From NCBI GenBank assembly GCA_902767195.1, contig CACXGS010000058.1:1-5135 (forward strand): a stretch of 5,135 bases of DNA, written 5' to 3'. The translations under genes were made by a program, and so were the position numbers. Shown here piece after piece: positions 1 through 5,135 of this stretch (position 1 is its first letter; every line of letters starts with the position of its first letter). The notes under the pieces are model-generated. The model saw only the letters and a program-made list of their open reading frames with translations, ran no database searches and was not told the origin of the DNA. This DNA comes from an uncultured Lachnospiraceae bacterium (lineage in GTDB: Bacteria; Bacillota_A; Clostridia; Lachnospirales; Lachnospiraceae).

Positions 1-2
1 CA

Positions 3-752
3 CATTTTGCATTTATGGAAAAAGCCCTCAATCGGGGCAAGCATCTCCTGGTGGAGAAGTCCATCACTTTAAACAGCGGGGAGTTAAATGAAATGATTGC
101 CCTGGCGGGAGAGAAAGGCCTGGTTCTGGCGGAAGCCATGACCATCTGGCATATGCCCCTTTACAAGAAGCTGTGGAAGATGGTGGGCAGCGGGGACCTG
201 GGAAAGGTCCAGCTGATTACTATGAACTTCGGCAGTTTCAAGGAATACGATATGACCAATCGTTTCTTTAATATGAATCTGGCGGGCGGGGCTATGCTGG
301 ATATTGGTGTCTACGCCCTGTCTGTGGTGAGGAGTTTCATGGATGAGAAACCGGATGAGATTGTCAGTCAGTGGAAACCTTCTCCCACCGGTTCCGACGA
401 ACAGGCCACCATTCTTCTGAAGAATTCTCAGGGGCAGATGGCCACGGTGGCCCTCTCCATGCATTCCAAACAGCCCAAGAGAGCCATGATCAGCCTGGAA
501 AAGGGCTATATCGAGATTATGGAATACCCCAGGGCATGCAAGGCGACCATTGTGGATGCGGAAACGGGTCATGTCACCAGCCTGGAATCCGGCGAGACCG
601 CCAAAGCCCTGTACTATGAGATGACGGATATGGAAGAAGCTGTGAACTCCGGCGATGCGGGTCTGATGAAGCTTGATTATACCAGAGACGTCATGGATAT
701 TATGACCGGGATCCGGTATGAGTGGGGTATGAAGTACCCGGAAGAGATATAA
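3..752 (+). CDS. Gfo/Idh/MocA-family NAD(P)-dependent oxidoreductase, 5' end missing
   Basis: This is a cytoplasmic nicotinamide-dependent dehydrogenase of the Gfo/Idh/MocA family, nearest in feel to the dihydrodiol dehydrogenase-like members found in many Clostridia; its substrate cannot be read from sequence. The frame is open to the window edge. The codons before the ATG at position 15 read HFAF and lead straight into the conserved helix and AL-x-x-GKHLLVEK strand, so the true start lies upstream and the Rossmann GxGxxG motif is outside the window. Counting from that ATG, the family EKP motif is EKS (E14, K15, S16), keeping the key lysine. The C-terminal domain carries LAGGAMLDIGVYAL (about residues 89-102), with D96 and Y100 where many relatives have D and H. 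The tail GIRYEWGMKYPEE is typical of the family end. A 35-base gap without an obvious terminator separates it from the next gene. It probably has a metabolic role unrelated to the downstream genes. Confidence 0.9.
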   Translation, partial: HFAFMEKALNRGKHLLVEKSITLNSGELNEMIALAGEKGLVLAEAMTIWHMPLYKKLWKMVGSGDLGKVQLITMNFGSFKEYDMTNRFFNMNLAGGAMLDIGVYALSVVRSFMDEKPDEIVSQWKPSPTGSDEQATILLKNSQGQMATVALSMHSKQPKRAMISLEKGYIEIMEYPRACKATIVDAETGHVTSLESGETAKALYYEMTDMEEAVNSGDAGLMKLDYTRDVMDIMTGIRYEWGMKYPEEI

Positions 753-787
753 GAAAGTGACCAGAACCGGAAGAAAGGAAGAGCGAG

Positions 788-1102
788 ATGAGTATATATC
801 TTGGGAATGCATTTTCATTACAGATGCTGGACCCGGACATTTCAAATACCATTCAGGTGGATCCGGTAGACCTTAATGAGGTTGCAAAGGCAGATTTCAT
901 CTCAGTGGTGGGACATGCAGATACAGCCATTATTCTATCCAGGATTCTGGGAAGAAAAGTTGTGATGAACAGGGCATCCAACCGACTGACCAAAGAGGAT
1001 GTCTATTATGTGGCCCAGGTGGTTGGAGGCAGACTTCCGGAGGGAACGACCGTGCTGCCGGAGGGAAAGAAGATGCGGTTTTTTAAAGTGACTTTGATAT
1101 AG
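788..1102 (+). CDS. crn2: DUF1874 protein, Crn2/AcrIII-1-like cyclic tetra-adenylate ring nuclease
   Basis: Probable cytoplasmic ring nuclease that linearises cyclic tetra-adenylate (cA4), the second messenger of type III CRISPR systems. At 104 residues it matches the length of the DUF1874 (STIV B116-like) family, which includes the viral inhibitor AcrIII-1 (SIRV1 gp29) and bacterial Crn2. Visible family marks in order: the N-terminal strand YLGNAFSLQML (residues 4-14), a VGHADTA motif (41-47) whose H43 falls where the AcrIII-1 catalytic His47 lies, N61-R62 after the central helix, and a Y-x-V-A-Q strand followed by GRLPEG (81-86). R82 and E85 keep the three-residue spacing of AcrIII-1 Arg85 and Glu88. 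The ATG has an AAAGGAAG ribosome site about 5 bases upstream. Fifteen bases separate it from the Cas10-like gene, so co-transcription and a role in switching off the neighbour's signal are likely. Family assignment is by recalled motifs; cA4 specificity is inferred. An anti-CRISPR acquired from a phage is possible, but the operon position favours a host gene. Confidence 0.85.
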   Translation: MSIYLGNAFSLQMLDPDISNTIQVDPVDLNEVAKADFISVVGHADTAIILSRILGRKVVMNRASNRLTKEDVYYVAQVVGGRLPEGTTVLPEGKKMRFFKVTLI

Positions 1103-1110
1103 AAGGGGGG
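1103..1110 (+). promoter_or_regulatory. Ribosome binding site that selects the TTG start of the Cas10-like gene
   Basis: A purine run AAGGGGGG ends seven bases before the TTG at 1118, which is good spacing for initiation there. The first in-frame ATG, at 1133, would lie 22 bases from the run, too far for normal spacing. This favours the TTG start and a protein beginning MDAELMNQEV. The five extra residues precede the first palm strand, so the function call does not depend on the choice. Confidence 0.6.
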
Positions 1111-1117
1111 CTGTTTC

Positions 1118-2668
1118 TTGGATGCTGAATTGATGAATCAGGAAGTCCTTTGTCTTTTTGATATTCGACAGATACAGAGCTTTCTTTTTCGCGTCAATAA
1201 TAATGACGCGGTACAAGGGGCTGACGCAATCGTGAAACATGTTCTGACGGATGCCCTCAACTGGGCGGTGGAACGGATTGATCCTCCCCTGACAGCGGAT
1301 CAGTATGACCTGAATTGCGAGATTATGGAAGGCAGGATTCCATGGTTTTTGGATGATCATATCCAGATCCAGATCATTGACTCGGTGGCCGGCAATGCCA
1401 TGGTTCTGTTTCGGACGGGAGCCCTCTGCCAGAAGGTGATCCACAAAGTATCAAGATACCTTCTGGAGAAATGTTACTGCCTGGATGTGGCTACCGCTGC
1501 GGTTCGGAAGACGGAGAGTCTGGCAGATGACCTGACTGCCATTTACGGAAAGATGGATATTATTAAGACAGATTATCCCAGTTCCCATCCTCTGATGTCT
1601 CTTCCTGTGACACAGGTGGAAAAAAATACGGGGGAACCGGCTGTCGAGATGCTGCCGGAGAGCGGGGCTGTATCTAAGATGAGCCTGATTAAAAGCGGAG
1701 CTTCCCGTGGCACGTCCCATTTCACGGATATTGTCCCATGCATCGGACCGGGGGGTAAGATGTATCGGGCCATTATGCATCTGGACGGCAATAATATGGG
1801 TATGCTTATCGGAAAACTTCTCCAGCGGGCTGAGACCTATGAAGACAGCATTCATATGAGGAGACAGATGGATTACAATATTGATAACGGATTTGCTTCC
1901 CTGATTACCAGAACCATGGAATGGGTCCGGAAAAACTGTTTTGACAGTCCTGTCTCCGAAGAGGAGTTCTCCCGTTATATTTATATCGTGGGCCAGGGTG
2001 GAGATGATCTGAACATCATAGCATCGCCCAAACTGATCATTCCCTTTGTGGAACATTTTATTGAAATACTGCCGGAGTTCTATATCTGGAAAGATGATAC
2101 GGTAAAAACTCAGATGACCGTGTGTGCGGGCATTGCTTTCGTCGGTGTTGATACCCCTTACCTTGTAGGCCACCGAATTGCAGAGGAATGCTGTGACATT
2201 GCCAAGCAGACTGCCAAATACGAGGAGAATCTGATTGACGGTATGGCCGGCAACTGGATTGACTTTGATTTTGTCCTGAATGACAATCAGCAGAGTCTGG
2301 AGTGGAAACGGGATCATGATGAAGTGACAGCGGAAGGAATCCGGCTGACTGTCCGTCCCTATTCCTTTGACGATCAACAGAAAGACAGCCCCAGGTATTA
2401 TCACATTTTCAGGGACCGGGTCGGGAAGCTTGAGGGACTGAATCTTTCGAAGAATATGATGGATTTCCTGGATGATTCCTACCACATGGGCCGGATAGAA
2501 TATGAGGGCCTCATTTCTATGCTGACAAAGGAGGGATACCCTCTGATGGAAAGCCTGGGTGAGCCTCTTGTGCGCATGGACAGGAATCACTACGCAGCCT
2601 GGTATGATATGCTGCTCTTAAGACATTTTATCGGAAAAATCCATCATTCGACAGAGGGGGTGGAATAG
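1118..2668 (+). CDS. Cas10-like protein: two palm-like regions, GGDD motif, no HD domain
   Basis: Probable signalling subunit of a type III-like CRISPR complex that would make cyclic oligoadenylate from ATP. Residues 10-135 resemble the first Cas10 palm: the strand VLCLFDIRQIQSFLF (10-24), then AGNAMVLF (91-98) where active relatives often show GGGN, then a helix and CLDVATAAV (121-129). A variable linker spans about 150-210. The second palm carries MHLDGNNMG (220-228), IVGQGGDDLNII (290-301) with the catalytic-type GGDD at 294-297, CAGIAFV (336-342), and helix AEECCDIAKQTAK (355-367). The last 80 or so residues (430-516) look helical, like the Cas10 small-subunit-like end. At 516 residues it is shorter than typical Cas10 (often 750-1000). 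The N-terminal HD nuclease is absent, since the palm starts at residue 10, and no CxxC zinc site is seen. N225 sits where many Cas10 proteins have a second acid. The stop is two bases before the next ATG. It could alternatively be a repurposed Cas10-derived polymerase outside classical CRISPR immunity. Confidence 0.83.
   Translation: MDAELMNQEVLCLFDIRQIQSFLFRVNNNDAVQGADAIVKHVLTDALNWAVERIDPPLTADQYDLNCEIMEGRIPWFLDDHIQIQIIDSVAGNAMVLFRTGALCQKVIHKVSRYLLEKCYCLDVATAAVRKTESLADDLTAIYGKMDIIKTDYPSSHPLMSLPVTQVEKNTGEPAVEMLPESGAVSKMSLIKSGASRGTSHFTDIVPCIGPGGKMYRAIMHLDGNNMGMLIGKLLQRAETYEDSIHMRRQMDYNIDNGFASLITRTMEWVRKNCFDSPVSEEEFSRYIYIVGQGGDDLNIIASPKLIIPFVEHFIEILPEFYIWKDDTVKTQMTVCAGIAFVGVDTPYLVGHRIAEECCDIAKQTAKYEENLIDGMAGNWIDFDFVLNDNQQSLEWKRDHDEVTAEGIRLTVRPYSFDDQQKDSPRYYHIFRDRVGKLEGLNLSKNMMDFLDDSYHMGRIEYEGLISMLTKEGYPLMESLGEPLVRMDRNHYAAWYDMLLLRHFIGKIHHSTEGVE
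2654..2663 (+). promoter_or_regulatory. Ribosome binding site of the RAMP gene, inside the Cas10-like coding end
   Basis: A G-rich run GAGGGGGTGG lies within the last codons of the Cas10-like gene, seven bases before the ATG at 2671. With only two bases between the stop and the next start, the two genes are probably translationally coupled, which fits subunits of one complex made in fixed proportion. Confidence 0.55.
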
Positions 2669-2670
2669 TT

Positions 2671-4455
2671 ATGGCTGTGATCATCTTAGAGCTGCTGGGA
2701 GATGTCTGTCTTGACTATTATAGTCAATCGGGAGAACACCTGAGATATGATGTTCCGACGGATCCCCTCGGTCTGCCATATATTCCAATGTATTCCGCTC
2801 TGGAGAAACAGGGAATTTCATTGGATGGAATTCAGATTGGTCTGGGGCGTCTGATGAATTATGACGGTCTGATCTGTGGTGTGAGGGAATTGCTCAATTG
2901 TGAGGAGTTTTCCCCCAGGCTCGTCCTGGACAACTATACCAAGATCTACCAGTTGAAAGATGACAGGGGAAGATTTGTCTGCAGAGTTCTCAAAAGGGGG
3001 CTTGTTTTCGAAGCAGAAGTCTGCGGTGATGATGAAAGGCTCGGGGAGTTCTCCGGGGCTTTGGAGGACATTGACAGAATCGGTTTTACCAATTACATGA
3101 TTTCCGGAAAAGTGAAAATGACCCTGCTCCGGTCCAGGCCCGGCACGGCCAGTACAAGACGGGCCGGTCATCAGCTCCCGCCACTGGTTAAGGACAAAGA
3201 GTACTATCGCCTGGATTATGTGATTGAAACGTCATCGCCTCTTTGCATTTTCTCTCCCTTTGAGATCAAAGACAAATGTAAATCTTACATTCCCGGTGAG
3301 GTGCTTCTCGATTTCATCCGGGAGCATATTGATTCATATTATGACGGGGAATTTGAAACAGGAAGGCTGCGTGTCTCCAATGCATATCCTGAGATGGAAG
3401 GGACCCGGAGTCTCCCGGCACCGGACGCCATGACTCTGCAGAAACTGAATAAAAAAGTTCTGCACAACCGTCTGGCTCCGTCACCGGGCGAGGCGGCTGC
3501 CGTCCAGACAGTCCGTATCGACGGACAGTTTGTCGCGCGATTTGCGGAGAGGACGATAGAAAGATGCGAGCCTCAGCTGGTTCGTATCCATCCGGTTCTG
3601 GCGGAAGATGACCTGTCCGGCAGACAGTCCGTACGCAATGCCATTGGGGAAGGACAGAGATTCTCCGGTTTTATGACAGGATCCGATGAGCAGATCAGGG
3701 CTTTGTACAGGCTGTTTGGAGACCATCCCCGCTTTTCACTCGGCAATTATGTGGAAGAAGGCTACGGGGAAGTGTTTTTTAAGATCCGGAGAATACAGGA
3801 AGGCATGGATTATCCGGAACAGCTCTTCCGGACTTTTGACCTCTACTGTCTGGCGCCCATGCTTCTCTACGATGATAAAGGGATGTACCGGTATGATGCG
3901 GAGGCACTGAAATCCGTGGTCGAGGAGAAACTCGGCTGTCAGGGGCGTTTGAAAGTGATTCGCAGTTTTATGAATTCTGCGGTCTGCCACAGACTCGACA
4001 GGAGACTGAACGAAGATACCTCCCAGGTTCTGGCGGTTGCTATGGGATCCGCTGTCCGTTTTGGAACCATCGATGACCTGCCCGTCAATGTTGCGCCTAT
4101 TCGCCACACATTTTTGGGAAGCGGGAAACGGCGCGGCTACGGGGAAATTTTGATAGAGCCGCCTCATGATGTGTTCTTCCGGGCCTGCAGGAAGGTGACA
4201 CTTCCTCTGTATCAACTGATCGTTCTGACCAATGCCCGGGATCTTCAGGAAGCGATGCTGATTATCCGTCATATGCTTAAGGCCATCCTCAAGCTTCGGG
4301 TTTCCATGCTGGCCCTGTCAGACAGGAGTCAGGATGCAGCCAGTGTGGAGGAAGCCATGGGAGTGCTCCATCTGATGAGAGACCTGTACTGTCGGGAGAT
4401 CAGCGATGACGAGCTCATGGAAATGTACCGGGAGGTGGCAGCAAATGAGATATAA
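2671..4455 (+). CDS. Multi-domain RAMP protein, Csx10-like, with fused N-terminal RAMP domain
   Basis: Probable crRNA/target-binding subunit of a type III-D-like complex. Three RAMP-like regions are visible. Region 1 (about 1-155) has DVPTDPLGLPYIP (27-39), a family motif ahead of the first helix, and a C-terminal part ALEDIDRIGF...SGKVKMTL that parallels the usual glycine-rich loop but lacks it. Region 2 (about 178-372) has a Csx10-like strand, SYIPGEVLLDFI (205-216), RSLPAP (246-251), GEGQRFSGFMTG (326-337), and the intact loop SLGNYVEEGYGEV (356-368). Region 3 (about 387-496) begins LYCLAPMLLYDDKGMY, has VLAVAMGSAVRFG (453-465), and ends in the glycine loop FLGSGKRRGYGEILI (481-495). Residues 500-594 look helical. 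At 594 residues it is longer than a simple Csx10, consistent with a Cas7/Cas5-type fusion. The ATG at 2671 has a strong ribosome site, and the 3' end overlaps the next gene by 11 bases. The RAMP call is firm; the Csx10 label is by resemblance. Whether any domain cleaves RNA is not clear, although D27 and D31 are near the expected loop. Confidence 0.78.
   Translation: MAVIILELLGDVCLDYYSQSGEHLRYDVPTDPLGLPYIPMYSALEKQGISLDGIQIGLGRLMNYDGLICGVRELLNCEEFSPRLVLDNYTKIYQLKDDRGRFVCRVLKRGLVFEAEVCGDDERLGEFSGALEDIDRIGFTNYMISGKVKMTLLRSRPGTASTRRAGHQLPPLVKDKEYYRLDYVIETSSPLCIFSPFEIKDKCKSYIPGEVLLDFIREHIDSYYDGEFETGRLRVSNAYPEMEGTRSLPAPDAMTLQKLNKKVLHNRLAPSPGEAAAVQTVRIDGQFVARFAERTIERCEPQLVRIHPVLAEDDLSGRQSVRNAIGEGQRFSGFMTGSDEQIRALYRLFGDHPRFSLGNYVEEGYGEVFFKIRRIQEGMDYPEQLFRTFDLYCLAPMLLYDDKGMYRYDAEALKSVVEEKLGCQGRLKVIRSFMNSAVCHRLDRRLNEDTSQVLAVAMGSAVRFGTIDDLPVNVAPIRHTFLGSGKRRGYGEILIEPPHDVFFRACRKVTLPLYQLIVLTNARDLQEAMLIIRHMLKAILKLRVSMLALSDRSQDAASVEEAMGVLHLMRDLYCREISDDELMEMYREVAANEI
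4431..4438 (+). promoter_or_regulatory. Ribosome binding site that fixes the start of the Csx19-like gene
   Basis: GGAGGTGG inside the end of the RAMP gene lies six bases before the ATG at 4445. A longer in-frame reading from 4406 exists, but it has no comparable site and would overlap the RAMP gene by 50 bases, so the 4445 start with an 11-base overlap is preferred. Confidence 0.65.
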
Positions 4456-4870
4456 AGACATTAAAAAATCGGATCACTATGCCAGCATTCCTCAGGAAGG
4501 ATACATGATGGCTGTATTTGATGATCTTATATTGTTTCAGCCCTATCAGAAGACAGCCGACGGATTGACATTTTCCAATATGGAGAATGTGTCAGACAGG
4601 AATCTTCTGCGGATCCACTGCTTTGACCGGGACACCGAGTACCGGAGAATGGAATTGGACGACGGGGACCGGATTATTGAAGCCGTGCTGAGCGCCGAAG
4701 AGGAGACTGCCATGGACCCGGACCTCATTTATGAAGATGAGATGCTCCTTCGGGAGGAGTTTATCGAGGGTGCCGGCGGGCTGCGTGCACTGAAAGTGAT
4801 CAACCGTTTTCGGTATACATATTTTGATACCATGACACTGGATAATTACCGGCTGAGTTATCAGGAATGA
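4445..4870 (+). CDS. Csx19-like small subunit (TIGR03984-like), 141 residues
   Basis: Probably a small structural subunit of the type III-D-like complex; Csx19 is known as a component of a cyanobacterial type III-D effector complex. The similarity rests on an ordered pattern: an N-terminal strand MMAVFDDLILFQ (21-32), then NLLRIHCFDRDTEYRRMEL (53-71), which parallels the family's acidic 'leader, aromatic, E-x-R' strand, then the acidic YEDEMLL (96-102), and a C-terminal VINRFRYTYFDTMTLDNYRL (118-137) that parallels the family's ending. It has no signal peptide, membrane segment or catalytic motif. The start is fixed by the ribosome site GGAGGTGG and overlaps the RAMP stop by 11 bases, a sign of translational coupling. 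The position directly after a Csx10-like gene is the usual one for Csx19 and adds weight. The sequence is divergent, so it could be an unrelated small subunit filling the same place. Confidence 0.6.
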   Translation: MRYKDIKKSDHYASIPQEGYMMAVFDDLILFQPYQKTADGLTFSNMENVSDRNLLRIHCFDRDTEYRRMELDDGDRIIEAVLSAEEETAMDPDLIYEDEMLLREEFIEGAGGLRALKVINRFRYTYFDTMTLDNYRLSYQE

Positions 4871-4910
4871 TAAAAATGTTAAATGATTTCCGGGGAAATG
4901 AGGTCCGATC

Positions 4911-5135
4911 ATGAAAAGAGTAGTATGCATTGTTATCCTGTGTTTTGTGATAGGAGCTGTCTTTGTCAGCGGATGCGAGCGAGAGACGGTTTCGGCGGAT
5001 CCGACCTCACAGGCAGGGCCTTCGACGGATGTCACGAATGATGAGGGAGCCACGGAAGATGTGGCGGCCGTATTGCCCGAAGAGGACTATGAAATGGATG
5101 CCAGAGTCCTGTTTTTGTATCCCGGTGACAGGGTG
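4911..5135 (+). CDS. Lipoprotein of unknown function, 3' end missing
   Basis: The first 75 residues of a secreted, membrane-anchored lipoprotein. A short basic start (MKR) is followed by a hydrophobic stretch of about 15 residues (4-19) and a lipobox V19-S20-G21-C22, with Cys22 the expected site of lipid attachment after signal peptidase II cleavage. Residues 23-58 form a linker rich in Ser, Thr, Asp and Glu, and a folded domain seems to begin at about 60 (ARVLFLYPGDRV). The domain cannot be recognised from this fragment. The ATG has a GAGGT ribosome site (4900-4904) six bases upstream. It follows the Csx19-like gene by 40 bases without a clear terminator, so it may belong to the same transcript. 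However, it would act outside the membrane, whereas the CRISPR-like proteins act inside, so a functional link is uncertain. It could equally be the first gene of an unrelated unit. Confidence 0.8.
   Translation, partial: MKRVVCIVILCFVIGAVFVSGCERETVSADPTSQAGPSTDVTNDEGATEDVAAVLPEEDYEMDARVLFLYPGDRV

Noticed and set aside
713..760. Possible promoter with a -10-like TATAAG near the end of the oxidoreductase gene
   Set aside because: No acceptable -35 box lies at proper spacing, and the A/T match falls on the gene's own stop codon region.
84..845. Open frame of 253 codons on the - strand
   Set aside because: It overlaps the oxidoreductase almost fully and is rich in His, Gly and Arg with no family motif, as expected for the complement of a coding region.
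1451..2590. Long open frame of 379 codons on the - strand
   Set aside because: It lies entirely opposite the Cas10-like gene, has no recognisable domain and no ribosome site, and reads like an antisense shadow of a well-supported coding frame.
4406..4444. Longer N-terminus for the Csx19-like protein
   Set aside because: The 13 added residues overlap the RAMP gene, lack a good ribosome site and do not resemble the family start; the ATG at 4445 has a strong site.
4886..4899. Small inverted repeat ATTTCC-GG-GGAAAT before the lipoprotein gene
   Set aside because: The stem is about five bases with a tiny loop, and no T-run follows, so it is too weak for a terminator; it overlaps the approach to the ribosome site and is probably chance.
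1..5135. CRISPR array, tRNA or rRNA gene, insertion sequence
   Set aside because: No regularly spaced repeats, transposase frame, terminal inverted repeats or tRNA-like fold was seen; nearly all of the window is explained by the six coding regions.

Overview
The window looks like a piece of a Clostridia chromosome, most likely Lachnospiraceae-like. The support is roughly balanced base composition, strong G-rich ribosome binding sites, a TTG start, tightly packed co-directional genes, and an oxidoreductase of a type common in gut Firmicutes. This placement is inferred; no rRNA or other marker gene is present. All six genes lie on the + strand with gaps of 40 bases or less, and there is no intergenic stretch above 300 bases.

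Layout. Positions 3-752 hold the 3' part of a Gfo/Idh/MocA-family NAD(P)-dependent oxidoreductase, ordinary metabolism. Positions 788-1102 encode a 104-residue DUF1874 protein resembling the viral anti-CRISPR AcrIII-1 and its cellular counterpart Crn2, a cyclic tetra-adenylate ring nuclease. Positions 1118-2668 encode a short Cas10-like protein: two palm-like regions, an intact GGDD motif, and no room for the N-terminal HD nuclease. Positions 2671-4455 encode a large multi-domain RAMP protein with Csx10-like features. Positions 4445-4870 encode a small protein resembling Csx19. Positions 4911-5135 start a lipoprotein that runs off the window.

How the genes may work together. The four central genes look like the core of a compact type III-D-like CRISPR signalling module. 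The Cas10-like subunit would make cyclic oligoadenylate when the RAMP/Csx19 assembly recognises target RNA, and the ring nuclease would break the messenger down. No cOA-activated effector, separate Cas7/Csm3 backbone gene, Cas6, Cas1/Cas2 or CRISPR array is visible here. Either these lie downstream of the window or elsewhere in the genome, or this is a reduced or repurposed Cas10 system. That question, plus the divergent motifs in the RAMP and Cas10-like proteins, makes the locus worth a closer look.
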